Assembly (NCBI GenBank): GCA_039000515.1
Contig: JBCFYV010009882.1
Location: 108,417,184 to 108,481,183 of the forward strand
Direction: 5' to 3'
Source: Timema cristinae
Lineage: Eukaryota > Arthropoda > Insecta > Phasmatodea > Timematidae
Length of the DNA: 64,000 bases
The notes below the pieces were generated by a model, which worked only from the letters and a program-made list of their open reading frames with translations, was not told the origin of the DNA and ran no database searches. The position numbers and the translations under genes were made by a program. Position 1 is the first letter of the stretch. Every line of letters begins with the position of its first letter. Of the stretch, positions 22,009 through 34,544 are shown piece by piece.

Positions 22009-23559
22009 TAACATATATGTGTAAATATATATATATATATATATATATCTTTTTTGTAAAATCTTTTACAATTGAATAAGCACTCTCGGACAGCTATTAT
22101 GGATGGTTCTCAAACCTGGCGGCTGGGTGTGGGTCTGAAGGGCTCTCACTGTAAAAAGAGAAACTCATCAAGAAACATCTCTTCCAGGGGTAAAATATTC
22201 CAGAGATAAAATAATCTCCCATTTAGATATCTGGACGTGATAGATGACTTAAATGCAAAGGTAGGAAAGAAAGAGTTCTTTAGACTTAAAAGAGGAAAGG
22301 AAAGCTTGCATGACCTCGGTAATGATAATGGAACATGATTGATAAGTTTTGCCATTTCAAAGAACTTATTGTGAAACGTACTTGCTTCATGTGTAAGGTT
22401 ATTCATAAATATTCTTGGACCTCCCCATATGGTAATACACAGTCAAATAGATCACTGCTGGTAGATAAAAGTTATACATGCTTACTGGATGTCAAGTCGT
22501 ACAGGGTCGTAGATTAGAACTCAGACCACTACTGGGTAGTAGAAAAACTCAGGGTACATCTGTCAGTAACAAAAAATAGAAATCGTCCAGGCCAGTTATA
22601 AAGATATAATGTAGAAAAACTGATGGATAGGGAAGGTAGGAATAGAAATCAAATTGAAATTTTAAACAGGTTTACTTCCTTAGAGTGCTCACAGGATAGT
22701 CAGTAAAATATGAATCCAGTTAAATAGTAGAAAATTGTAAGAAATAATATTAGAGATGCATACCTGCTTTTTATCAAGTTTTTCTTATAATATGTACGAA
22801 AATAGCTGTCTTTTTCGATTTTACGGACAAATCTAATTAGTTACGAATATTTATATACTTTAGATTTTTTTTTGTGCATTGTGAAAATGTATCTCGATTA
22901 TGTCAACATTTATCATATCGATGAATCAATAGGGATTTCATGACCAATGATAAAGCTGCATGTATGTCTATATTGATATTGTGTGCTGAGATAAATTTCA
23001 TCAGCTAGCTTATATTCGTTTTTCTATAGTTTGCATTTAAGATGGTTATGTTAAACAAAATTAATATATAGTTGAAGTAAATTTTTAAAAAATATTGTGT
23101 TACAGCTTTTGCGAACTGTGATGTTTCATATTTAACACGCATATTATTTATTTTATTTGTCAAAGTGTTTAAATTTCTCTCACTTTAAATTTTGTGCGGC
23201 ACAAATCATGAAGTGTGTATAAGTTAGCGTGTTCTTGTGTGATACTATGACCATAAAGACTACAATCGTTTAAAATTAGTACTAAAAAAGCTCTCATTCA
23301 TGTATCAGTATAGTGTTGATTTTCCATTTATAAGAAGTCTCAGAAGGGAGATATATTTGTTTATTGTACGTTTTGCTGTTGCGATATAAATAAATCCATG
23401 TCGTGAGAATGGACCAAATGCTCTATGTTAAAAGTGTGAAACATGTGACAATCCCAGAAAATATAAGGTTTTTTTTATGTCAAATCTCCTTAAAAGTTTT
23501 CCTAATTCTGATTTCTAACAGTTGGCAAGTATGGAGGTGTATCAAAGAGTTGCGAAAGT

Positions 23560-24756
23560 CTATGCAAAAAAGAGTAAGATTGAAGCCCTGGTTTGACATT
23601 GAATGTTCATAATTGGGTGACCTGGTGGTCTAGGGGTAAGGTGTCAGACTTCTATGCTGGCGGCCGGGGTTCAATCCTCGGTCCCGGCACAGATTTATCT
23701 GATTTACAAACCCTTCCTTCACCTCTTACAAGACGTGTATTAATCACAACTTGTGAATGTGGGGAATGCCAGGCCTCCACCGTGGTTCGGATTCCACGTT
23801 AAACTGTAGGTCCTCCATTTCATCTTACAATCACCCTACCATTACACATTAGCATAAGTGCGTATAACCTGAACGGGTAGTAAGACGCGGTGCTAATAAT
23901 AATAATGTTCATAATTAATAGAAGGGAAAGTAATAATGCAAGAAGAAAGGCCAGGGCGATACTCAGAAACAAAGAGAGAGCATATTTAAAGAGTAAATTT
24001 AACGAGTTAGAAGAAATTATCAAAAATAAGAAAATCAGGGAACCTTGTATAGCTATTAACAGTTGTAAGTTAACAGACCATGGCCAATTTAGCATATGAT
24101 AATGGCCGGCACAAATGATGCTATGATTAAATGAAATGATCAGTTAGGCATATTTCAAATGTTCATGAAGGATTTGAATTTGATGAGGGTATCAAAATCC
24201 ATACCACCAAACCACTAGTCCCAGAGCCAAGTATTAGTTAAGTCGAACTATTAATAAGTTAAAGAAATATACATCTCTAAGTTTAGATTCATTTTAAAAA
24301 AAAGTTTATAAAGGAGGTGGTGAAATGAAGTAATATAAACTCATAAACTGCTATGTCCCATTAAATTTAACCATGAGGAAGGAAAGTATTATAATACCAA
24401 TTTTTATAAAGGGAGATAAAATTGAGTGTAATAACTTTAAAGACATCTCCCAACTTACATTCTGCAACAAAAATGTATACAGCTTAATTTTAATGAGAAC
24501 GACACCATATGGAGGTAAAATAATTTGTAATCATCATTGTGGATTTCGACAAAATAGATTAATTTGTTTTTATTCGGCAAAGATTAGAAAAAAGTGAGAA
24601 TACAACATGATGTAACATCATTAATGGGAGAATCTAGAACAGTGTTCAGGGTATTGACTGGCAAACCCAAAAGAAAGATACCAATGGGAAGACCTAGACT
24701 CAGATGGGAGGATAACTTAATACGACCTGAAAGAGAGGTTGAAATGAGGTGAACTG
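23560..24756 (+). pseudogene. Non-LTR retrotransposon fragment, duplicate of 14140-15335
   Basis: Same KPWFDIEC / GDKIECNNF / GRPRLRWED remnant as in copy 1, split by the same SINE at 23615-23903. Confidence 0.85.
23615..23903 (+). repeat. SINE family A, duplicate of 14195-14483
   Basis: Same SINE and same 13-bp target duplication, as expected if the whole 9.3 kb is a repeated contig end. Confidence 0.95.
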
Positions 24757-24876
24757 AATAGAGATGGGTGACATACTTTTTCAAGTGGGGCAATGACATA
24801 ATACATTAATGTGCATATGCTGTTTAATATATTTTTAATTACAATCAAACCAATAAAATATAATTATTTCTTTTAG

Positions 24877-25029
24877 GTGTGCTATCGTCGAAATGGACAC
24901 AATGAAATTGATGAACCAATGTTCACACAACCTCTTATGTACCGGAAGATAAAAAATACTAAACCTGCTCTTGATAAATATGCAGAGAAACTCACCAGTG
25001 AAGGAGTGGTCACTCCTGAAGAAGTGAAG
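24877..25029 (+). CDS. Ogdh: 2-oxoglutarate dehydrogenase E1, internal exon (copy 2)
   Basis: Identical in sequence and splice sites to 15456-15608. It belongs to contig 2, which runs on to the downstream exons, so this copy is the better one for a gene model; the other should be dropped. If both copies of the two-exon block were spliced, the phase-1 end of 17302-17530 would meet this phase-0 start and shift the frame. Confidence 0.95.
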
Positions 25030-25550
25030 GTAGGTTTATTATATTATCTAACTCATATATTAATTTAAAAGGTTTTCACATGCATATGATATTTTACCAC
25101 ATGATCTTCACCACTGTATAATCAATCATAGCACTCTGTTTTTTCAGTCCATAAATTGGTTTATAATATTTCATTGCATAATGTCACGTGGTATAGTCCT
25201 GTTCGTCACTTCAATTTAAAAGGTAAACAGAGGCAAGCTACTTTCACCTCCCTTCCTCCCCATCATTTCCACGCACTGCTTAAGATTCATAACTGTTAAC
25301 CTTGGATGTGCCGTTGTCTTCTCACTCGCTGCAAGCCTATAATTCTCATCACAGCGCATTGTCAGTAGGTATATTTACATTAGTCAATTGGTTTGGTTTG
25401 TAGCAAGGAGAGTGGGAGGGAATGCTAAGCTACCAAGACTAAGTCACATTATATGGTAAGATTCTGCTAGTGGTACATTAAAGTGTGAAGCAATTTTTCC
25501 TCCCAATTAATATTATATTTATAGTCATATTTATAATTGTTGTTCTTGTT

Positions 25551-26463
25551 ATTATTATCTTTAATCCGTTTATTGATAATATTGGTAAATATTTGAACTC
25601 ATCCAGTTATTTACTTTTTGCTGATGATGTAAAATTATTTAAAATCATAAAATCAATTGCAGATTGTATAGATTTATAAAATTATGTAAATGGTATTCGC
25701 CAATGGTCTTTTGAAAATGGAATGTCTATTGATAAATCTAAGACCAATTCTATATCTTTTACTAGGAAAACCAATCCTTTCTTTTTTACTTATAAATTGG
25801 GCAATGAAAACATAGTTCGCAGCACCATTTATATCAATCATCTTAGTGTTCTCCTGGATAACAAACTTTACTTCCACTATCATTGAAATTACTTGGACTT
25901 ATTAAATTTGTTACTCCATCATTTAAGAAAGTTGACTGGTTTTTTTTATGTCTGTACTACACCCTGGTTAGATCTAACTTAGAATATGCTACTTTTGCTT
26001 GGAATTTCTTTACCTTAACTGACTCTTGGGTTAGGTTGTTGTATCCATAGTGCCAATTCTAGATTTGTCGAATTTGACTTCTTTATCATGAAAGAAAAGC
26101 TAAACTCGTAAATTTATTTAAGGAAATTCCATATCAATAATTTATCATGTAGAGGTTCTGCCTATCATATTTAAATTTACAATATTCTGATTTATTTTGT
26201 CATATTGTTACTGCTTTTAACTACTCTCTTGTTATTTGTTGTTATTGCTATTTTTCCCCTATTTTTATCAATTAGTATTTTTTTCATAACTATTCATTAG
26301 TATGTATAATTATTTAGCTATTAGTGTTTTTCTTATTTTCTCATGTAATTATTATATATTTGTAAGGTACTTGTGTACTTTCAGTGCTGGGCTGTTATAG
26401 GTCTTACGACTGTTGGCCAGCACTATAATAAAGGAAATTTTTATTATTATTGTTATTATTATT
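25551..26463 (+). pseudogene. jockey-like non-LTR fragment, duplicate of 16130-17042
   Basis: Same FADD-box RT fragment and 3' tail as in copy 1. Confidence 0.8.
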
Positions 26464-26722
26464 CAACAATTATGCAGCAAAATACTGTATGTGTGAATGT
26501 ACCCTTCATTTACCCTGGAAGATAGCACGCTCACCTTACATCGTTCCACTTTGTTGCAGCTTATCAGATAGGGCCATAGTGTAATCATTCAAGGTAAGAA
26601 TGATACTTTTCATGGTAAACAGAGTGTACATTTTACATCTATTTTAATGAAGTAAAAAATCAATTTTATATTGGCACAACACACTCAGGTACTCCTATAA
26701 TCATATTTATTTGTTAACCCAG

Positions 26723-26951
26723 GATGTTCGAGATAAATATGAAAGCATCTGTGAAGCATCCTACCAAAATGCTCGAAAAGAAACTCATATCAAATACAAA
26801 GACTGGCTTGATTCTCCTTGGTCTGGGTTTTTTGAAGGCAAGGATCCCTTACAAGTATCTCCCACTGGCGTCAAAGAGGATACATTGGTCCATATCGGGA
26901 AGAGGTTTTCTTCACCACCACCAAATGCAGCTGAATTTGTTATTCATAAAG
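26723..26951 (+). CDS. Ogdh: 2-oxoglutarate dehydrogenase E1, internal exon (copy 2)
   Basis: Identical to 17302-17530. Its single 3' base joins the exon at 32653 to give HKGIERIL, the correct entry into the pyrimidine-binding domain. It is the contig 2 copy and therefore physically linked to that exon. Confidence 0.95.
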
Positions 26952-27596
26952 GTAGTTTTTTATTTATATATTTGCGTGGGCACGTTTAATTAATGTTGAG
27001 AAATATTTCAAGTATAAGTGCTGAAAACTATTCTTTTTGCTATAATATTCTGATGACACATAAAATTAGGTAGGTCCAATTCATAGTGTTCCTGGTAGTG
27101 AATCCAAAAATTTGTATATATTAATATAGCCTAGAGTTGGGGTAGAAATCCTGAGTAAGACCGTGTGTTAGTTTTCAACTAATAAAATATTACACAGTTA
27201 TATTAAGGAAATAATTTAAAAACACAAACTAATATTGCTTATATGTCCAATAATACAAAGCATTAATAATAGTTTAGTTTTATGAAAATATTAAATGTCA
27301 ATTCTTTCATTAAAGTTATATCCTCTAAATTATTATCCTCTTTTTCTAAATAAATATTGTTCAACAACATTTAGATAACAATATAAAAATACTATACTAA
27401 CTGGATATACAGACTTTTTTTCCTTATATTCAAATAAGAGTTATTATTTGGTAATGAGCTAAGTATATCAAATTTGTTTAAGATTTTTTATGTAACCTTG
27501 TATTTGCTTTATCTTGATACTAAAAGGCCTTGTTAAATATTTGAATACTTTTAAGGTCAAGTATTTTTGAGTTTTTAAATTTGTAGATTAAACTCT

Positions 27597-27874
27597 TGTT
27601 ATTATTATTATTAGCACCGCGTCCTACTACCCGTTCGGGTCATACATACTTAATTTAATGTGTAATGGTAGAGTGATTGTGAGATGAAATGGAGGACCTA
27701 CAGTTTAATGTGGGATCCGAACCACGGTGGAGACCTGGCATTCCACACATTCACAAGATGTCTTGTCAGAGCTGAAGGAAGGGTTTGGCAATCAGATAAA
27801 TTTGTGCCGGGATCGGGGATTGAACCCTGGACCTCCAGCACAGAAGTCTGACATCTTACCCCTAGACTGCCAGG
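27597..27874 (-). repeat. SINE family A, duplicate of 18176-18452
   Basis: Same insertion as in copy 1, including the C run next to the head. Confidence 0.9.
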
Positions 27875-29694
27875 CCCCCCCCCCCAAAAAAAATATTTTT
27901 TTTTTATTAATTATGTACTTTTAAAAAATATTTTTTTATTACTTTAAGGAAATATTTCTTCTTACTTATCGAGTTATTTTGTTATATTTGGAAGACGGTA
28001 CAAAAAAATTTATAGGAATATATAAGCAGGAATGAACACAAAATGGCTTTAACAATGAAAGAGAAAAAAAGTCTCACATTACATTGCTACCACTGAATAA
28101 GAGGTAAAGGCTGCCTCTTGAATAAAATTGATCCTTACCCCATAATCCCCTGAACTAATTTCATTCTTTTAGAATTAATCAGGAGGGAGTGTGAAATGCA
28201 CAACACAACTTCCTGAAAGAGGAAACTCAAGCCATCTTTTTTGAAATTTCTTCCAAATATAACAATTTTGTCATAAATTGATTGAAATATAGAAATGTTG
28301 AAACTTTTTAAGGTACTATTTGTAACACTTCTAATATTACTGTATTTACCCAAATCCAAGACAACTATGACTCTTAGGCAACCCCCAGTTTTTCAGTGGT
28401 TCTGAACAGATTTTTTTAAATTGATATTTATTTTATCATGAATGAAGAAAATAATTTAAACTTATTTGTAATGCTAACAATTTTATTTATTTACAAAACA
28501 AATATGTTGACTATTAAAATCCAATCACGGACTCTCAATGATACACATAAAATAAAATAATATAAAGTAAAGAGTGATAGGAATAAATCAAAGGATATAA
28601 ACATATTTCACACGATACAAAATTCTTAACCTATAAACACGTTGGCTGAAATTTACTGTAAAATTCAGCCGCCATGACAGCCAAGCATAAAAAATAAGTT
28701 CCACTAAAGATATCCAGGAGAGCCTTTACAAGCAGAACAAGAATTCAATGGGTTTGGGGAGGAACAGTTCCATGAAGCGGTCAGTGACCTTCCCCACCTT
28801 AGCTATGTTCCTGATGTTCTTACTACCCGAGTTTCTCCAAAAATGTATCTCTTAAATATGTATAAACTACTTAAAATTTTCAGGAATGGTGAATCGCTTT
28901 TGAGTAAGCAAAACCAAATAATTATTCTTACCTACAAGTAATCTGGTTGTAAAATATTTAAGCAAAGGATGTATTGTGTTTGATATAAATTAGAAATAAA
29001 ATAGAGCTATTAAAGTAATTTTAATGTAAATATGACTCTATGCCCCCAAAAGTGTGGAAATATGACCCAAAATTTAAAACTGATCAAAATATGCACGTTT
29101 ATTCAAAATAAAATGTGTATATTTGGAGTCATGGTAGCATAAAAAATTATTATAATGCACTAAGCATTAGATTCAAGGTGAAACTAAATATATTATATGC
29201 TATAAACATCTGAACCCTAGTGATAATTAAACAAGCATCTTTGTTCTTATTTCAAAACCAATGATTTAGGTATATCTAATCAAGGATAATAATTTTATTA
29301 ATAGTATTCCTATTAGATATTTTGTGGAGTTTCACGAATTAAAACTAAAGTTTGTTATTTTCAAAATTGTCTAGCAAACTCTATCGATTGTTTGTTTAAA
29401 ATCGATTCTAGTTTTCTCATCATGTCTTACTTGGCAAGCACTATTTAGGCCAAGTTTTAATAATCAACTAAATAACAATTTGATAACTCATTATTTGTTT
29501 TTAAATTTATTTTGATTTTTGTAGTTGCTGCTTTTTAAATTTCTTAGTGAAGTAATTGGAAAAGCTATCAAAAACAGCACAACAAAATAAAATTAAATTC
29601 ATTTATTTAAATAATTCAATTATTCCCATCACTATCCCCAGCCCATTTGAGAAGTTAACCCTGTTGAATACTAAACGGTGGTATGGAGATTTTT

Positions 29695-30039
29695 AGTATA
29701 TACTATCAATTATTGCGATACCAGTCGATACCAAGGGTATTGAGTATCTGTATTGGTCCAGAACTAGGTAGTTATTTTTATTGATAAAAAAGACAGTGAC
29801 CCGTTTTATATTTATAAAATCTGTCTTAAAGGCAGCCCTGCGCTATTGTATCAATATTATATAAATATGTAAAATGTTGCCTTTTAATGTAACCCAATCC
29901 TTGGTCAGCGATTTTAAGATAACCCCTGGAATTTGAAGCTACAAATTTGGAGGAAAAACCTGTCTTAGATTTTGATATATACGGTATTCACTAGATCATG
30001 CATGTCAAACTCGTTTGATTATAAGGACCACCCACATTT
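29695..30039. other. Ogdh intron, unique sequence after the duplication
   Basis: Unique AT-rich sequence that in effect fills the place of the first gap. Nothing recognised. Confidence 0.4.
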
Positions 30040-30428
30040 ACCTTTATTATCACCATCACTATCAACAACTGTGTTCGGATTAGTTTAGTAAAATGCCTTC
30101 ATTATTCCACGCTTAATCCCTTTCATTCTCCTTCTCTTACTGCTACATTTTCTTTTATCTGTTCCATTTCTTTCTTGGTCTCCCTTGTGATCTCTTCCCT
30201 TAATACTTCATCTCCATAATACTCTTTGGTATTATTTCCTCTTCCATCCTCATTACATGACCATACAATTTCAAACTTGCTTCCTCTTCTATTTTGTGTA
30301 CTCCCTGTACCTATTGCTCTAATGTGCAATGTCTGTGCAAGTCTTGATTCAATGGAGTGTGTTCCCACATCACTTAGTCCTTTTTGACCCATTGTTGATC
30401 TCAAGCACTTCTCTATTCTGATAAGCAC
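30040..30428 (-). pseudogene. Non-LTR retrotransposon 3' end (same family as 51127-54314)
   Basis: The minus strand has an open frame 30428-30123 including HIRAIGTGSTQNRRGSKFEIVW and YYGDEVLREEITRETKKEME, and then the 3' tail whose plus-strand form contains tttagtaaaatgcct. That tail recurs at 36285-36370 and 51127-51190. The frame is the C-terminal end of an endonuclease/RT LINE; the upstream parts are absent (5' truncation). Confidence 0.7.
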
Positions 30429-31066
30429 ACTAAAAGATCATTCTACTTGAGCAACAGAAACTGTGAGTGTGCAGAATGTGCACAAAGCAACACATACACT
30501 TGGAAATAAAGTTGCAATATTGAGTTCTGTTTTGTTGAGCAGCTTTAAGGATTGCAAAGTAGATTTAGAAATTTCGTCTTGTGTATCACTTTAAGATATT
30601 TGACTTCTTCCGTTGGGTCACCAACATTTAAACAACCTTAACGGCATAACCTTTAATCTTGTTTATGGCTCTTCCACTCAAGTTTAAACAATGTTAATAC
30701 TTTAGTGCACTTAATTTAAATTTCATATTATATTTAACTTTTCTTCCATTTCACTAAAACGTTTGTATTTTCGTCCAAAGGAAGAAGAAAATGTCTCAAA
30801 GCCGAGCAGGGTCCCAGGAATTTTGTTCCCTCTGCCTCTCCCTCTCGGTGGGCCTGCTTGTACCCAACTATTTTACAGATAACTCCATTCTTAATCCTGT
30901 TTTTTCATTGTAACAGCTTACATTCTCCTCACAAACTTCATAAGGACCACATTGAAATCTTAAATATGCGGGACTGCATTAAAAAAAATTTAAAGACAAA
31001 TAATTTTACTACCTTATTTTTTCTTACTTATTTTATAGCATTATTAGCTCTAAAGTTCATTGCTCA
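30429..31066. other. Ogdh intron, nothing firmly recognised
   Basis: Intron sequence between two minus-strand LINE remnants. The open frame at 30858-31109 overlaps the next LINE remnant and has no domain. Confidence 0.4.
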
Positions 31067-31310
31067 CTTAGAAACGCACACACCCTATCTTATCCAGTCC
31101 AGCTCATAACACAGCCTATCTCTTTCAGGTCCATTCTAATTTGGTCTTCCCATCTGTGTCTTGGTTTTCCTAATGGTCTCTTCCCATTGGGTTTACCAGG
31201 TAATATCTTAACACAGTTCTAGATTCTTTCATTCGTCCTGCCCACCTTAATCTTCAAGATTTGATTATTATCTTAACAATGTATTGTGATGAGTACATGG
31301 TCACCCTTTA
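31067..31310 (-). pseudogene. Non-LTR retrotransposon C-terminal remnant (GKPRHRWED)
   Basis: On the minus strand 31215-31115 reads GKPNGKRPLGKPRHRWEDQ then RMDLKEIG, the well-known C-terminal block of insect LINE ORFs. It is a better preserved relative of 2940-3157. The flanking 3' part (about 31230-31310) also matches that copy (ttgtgatgag near the end). 5' truncated. Confidence 0.75.
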
Positions 31311-32652
31311 TATTTTTTCAGAAATTTGAAACTTTATATTGGCAGAAATGGCGTGAATGTTAGGCTTTAAATTTTATTCTGAAGTCACATTCATAATTTG
31401 ATGACAAAGCTGTGATCACTTGGATGCTATATTCTATAAATGAAAACAACTGTTTTTTGTCATCTATATATACTATTTTCTCCTTGAGTTAAATTTTATT
31501 CATTTACATATTTTGTTATATTGTTGAAAAATATTTTATTGTGTTTTAAGATGTTATTTCAACTCTTATAATTATCTTCTCATTTTTCCAACAAGCAAAT
31601 TATATTTTTTATTGTTGCTACAATAGTGACAGTAGTCCATTCTTTAGAAACACTAATATTTTTTTTTAAATAAAAGACAAAAATGTTTCTATTTATTTGG
31701 AAAATAAATATATTACAATTCTCACTTTTTTCTGAAACTCCTCCTCAGTTTTACGTTTTTGGGATTTGAAATAGAAATTTTGAGGTTCACATTATTTAAA
31801 GCAATTTTTATAAATCACCTTTAACAAAATGTAACAATGTGTTTAAGTTGTTCAAACTGTTTGTTGCCATTAATTTATATTCACATAATACAATTAGAAG
31901 AAATTTCACGACCATTTACTAACACAAAATATTAAGACTAATTTCAAATTTTTGGTTACAGCTTAACATTGTGTACCCATATTAGTAAAACGTGGTGTCA
32001 TCTATTATTAAACTTCCAAAGATAATTTTCTTTTCACTGTTCAGCTTGGAGGGGCTACAGTATGTAATTATCAGAAAGGTCTTACTAGTGTTACCAGGCT
32101 CAGCAAGCAAGGTTTTGTGAATTGCAAAGCTAAATTTGGCTAATTTATTCAGACTAATGCAAAATTTCTGTCTCATACTTAATCTAAGAGTGATTTATAT
32201 TCTGCCATGTCTTTTAACATGCCACTTTGAAGTGTTAGAATACCACTACACCATTTTTACGCCTTCTGTTTCATTTTAAGGCTCCACACAAAACTTTACA
32301 TGGGTAGCATTGTCTTGGCGCGTTGGCTGCAGTGAGATTTCAGCCTTAGTGGTACCATCAAGGTTTCTAGGAAGGGATATAAGAATGAGTCACCATAACA
32401 GGTGCCTGCTGGCTTCCTCCATCTCATTCTTACTCATTGTACAGTGTCATTTATAAAAATAAAGGCCAACATGCATTTAATGTTGGTTTATTATATGCTC
32501 TGTGTACAGCACGGAATCATATATCTGACAACGGGCTTTAAATGGCACTAAATTAATTTAAGTACTAAGACACAACTAACACAATGACAACATATAAGGC
32601 TTTTTTTCTTGTTTATAAATGATAATGTAAATACTTTCTTTACATTTCCCAG
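31311..32652. other. Ogdh intron, AT-rich, nothing recognised
   Basis: AT-rich intron up to the acceptor at 32651-32652. A GC-richer segment at about 32270-32430 was noted but could not be assigned. Confidence 0.4.
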
Positions 32653-32803
32653 GTATTGAGCGTATTTTAAGAGCTCGCATGGATATGGTTGACTCTCGCC
32701 AAGTTGATTGGGCACTGGGCGAAGCCATGGCTTTTGGGTCCCTACTGAAGGAAGGAGTCCATGTGCGTCTCAGTGGCCAGGATGTGGAAAGAGGCACATT
32801 CAG
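32653..32803 (+). CDS. Ogdh: 2-oxoglutarate dehydrogenase E1, pyrimidine-domain exon
   Basis: Start of the transketolase-like pyrimidine-binding domain: [20 protein letters not shown], then [15 protein letters not shown] and [12 protein letters not shown]. The Glu of [12 protein letters not shown] is the expected residue that contacts N1' of the aminopyrimidine and activates ThDP. Most animal enzymes have LAEY at this place; LGEA here keeps the Glu. The acceptor is cccag (32648-32652) and the donor GTGTGT at 32804. It enters in phase 1 and leaves in phase 2. Confidence 0.97.
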
Positions 32804-33351
32804 GTGTGTTAATGAATTTTTACATTTTAAAGTCCAGCTATGGTAATTTCATGGAAATCCATATATACAGAAAGACTTATCATAAAATTCAATAATTTTA
32901 CCTATTCAGTAATTAAGTTTGAAGACATCAAAACAACACATTTTAAAACTGAATAAACACATCCAAATCATGAATTAAATTAACAGTCATGTGTATTTGA
33001 GTGATGTTTATGACAAAATGGCTAACCAAATCACTTATACCCTATTTAAAATAAGTTGATTGCTGAAATGAAACATAACCCATATGGTTTTTCACTTGCT
33101 AGACCTGTCAAGAAAACTGGAATTAAAAGCATTATCAGCTATAAAAACATGCTCAAATAGTAACTTCAAGTATGTACTACGCTTATCAGATTCTATAAAA
33201 GGTTTATAAGGCCAGGGTTGAAATGCATCTAGAAAACTTGGAGAACCAGGAAAATATAGGTAATGCTTTATGTCTTGAAAAAAACGGAAAAAAACAGGAA
33301 ATTTTACCAAATTTTCAAAAACTACTGGAATATTTTTGGATTTGAGAAATT

Positions 33352-33640
33352 TAACTTTACTTTACATCCATTACTGTTTCTAGCCTGTGCCCTGGGTCAC
33401 TTTTTATTCAAGCCATATATTTTTCCACTACCTGCCTGCTAGGCCTGTTGTAGCTTCGTATGCCTTATAATCTAACTTCAGACTAGGACAGACACAACAT
33501 CCAGTCCCGGACTGTTGATTCATCACTGTTAAAGGGTAAACCCACATTTCATCAATCATAAATTTTTCGGCCATGTCGGGATCAAACTCGGGACCCTTAG
33601 CTCAGTAGACAGAATGCTGCCGACTGAGCTAAGGTGTTGG
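33352..33640 (-). repeat. tRNA-derived SINE, family C
   Basis: Better preserved relative of 1434-1711 in the same orientation. The minus-strand head contains ACCTTAGCTCAGTCGGCAGC, a box B GTTTGATCCC, and GACATGGCCG; the body includes ataaggcatacgaagctac. It starts immediately after a decayed repeat rich in ggaaaa/ttttcc (33097-33350). Confidence 0.8.
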
Positions 33641-33984
33641 ATGTTAAATTTCCTCTGAATTTATTTTATCTAGCAAATAATATATTATAAATAAAATGTC
33701 TAGTCACATTAAACAGAAAAAAATAGATTACAGCTTACACTGTTGCTACTTGACAAATAAAATTAATTATTTGTGATGACACTTTCTTAAAATCAAAAAT
33801 AAATTTATGAAAATGACAAGAAAATAAAAAACATTAAATTTGAAATAAAAAAGATTAATATGTATGACGTGGGGAATATTTCGGCTAGAAAATAATAATG
33901 ACTTTATCTCCTAAAAGAAAGACACTATCTTATTTTTGAAGTGCATAGCTTTATATAAAGCATAACATACACTTCGTTTACCTT

Positions 33985-34085
33985 GAAAGGTAACAAGCTA
34001 ACCTTGCATGTTTCCATTATGTTGTAACTTATAAAGGCCATAATGTAATCCTTAGAGGGAAGTCTGCTTCCCTTTCATGGTAAAT
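33985..34085. repeat. Unclassified dispersed repeat (family D)
   Basis: Same succession as 17078-17215: tttaccttgaaagg, gctaacctt, ccattatgttgtaacttat, ggccataatgtaatcctt, and a final tcatggtaaa. Confidence 0.6.
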
Positions 34086-34145
34086 GAAGGGTACATGAAA
34101 GACTGACAGAAACAAATGACTCTAAACAATGAATAGAGGAAGAGT

Positions 34146-34360
34146 GTTGTAATTTGACAATGTTGCCGCTGAAGATAGGGAGATTGGGGTTTGAATTTCT
34201 GTTGGGTGTACTGAGTGTGGTTTTTCCTAAATGCTATCCCACTCTCCTTATACTCAAATTCTTGTAGATTACCCCTAAAGTGCTTCCTTTTCCTAACCCC
34301 ATTGGAGTAAATGTATATATATGTGTATAACCTGAATAGGTAGTAAGACACAGTGATTTA
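34146..34360 (+). repeat. SINE family B, decayed
   Basis: Matches the family B body: gggagattggggtttgaat, gtggtttttcctaaatg, and the tail gtgtataacctgaataggtagtaag. The head is missing or too changed to see. It ends 57 bases before the next Ogdh exon. Confidence 0.7.
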
Positions 34361-34416
34361 AAAACAAAATTTTGCTACGAACATTTTCAAGATGTAATAA
34401 TACATCTAAATTTCAG

Positions 34417-34544
34417 TCATCGCCATCACGTATTGCATCATCAGTCTGTGGACAAGGCGACGTATAAACCACTTTGCCACCTTTACCCAGATCAAGGACC
34501 CTACTTTGTCTGCAACAGCTCCTTATCAGAGTTTGGAGTCCTAG
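34417..34544 (+). CDS. Ogdh: 2-oxoglutarate dehydrogenase E1, internal exon
   Basis: Joins 32803 to give the highly conserved [11 protein letters not shown], then [21 protein letters not shown]. The HRHH cluster follows GQDVERGTF and is a hallmark of OGDH E1. The acceptor is tttcag (34411-34416) and the donor GTGAGT at 34545. It enters in phase 2 and leaves in phase 1. Confidence 0.97.

Larger units (their letters stand above)
20372..29694 (+). repeat. 9.3-kb direct duplication, copy 2 (start of contig 2)
   Basis: Partner of 10961-20271. The first 150 bases after the gap carry extra bases in homopolymers compared with copy 1 (for example gaggaagccaacctgg against gagggaacccaaaccctgg), which is typical of an unpolished contig end. 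Beyond 29694 the sequence continues into unique intron, so this copy is the one connected to the downstream exons. Confidence 0.9.

Noticed and set aside
15456..26951. Tandemly duplicated or mutually exclusive Ogdh exon pairs
   Set aside because: The copies are identical including introns and repeats and are separated by a 100-N gap, so an assembly duplication is far more likely than exon-level evolution.
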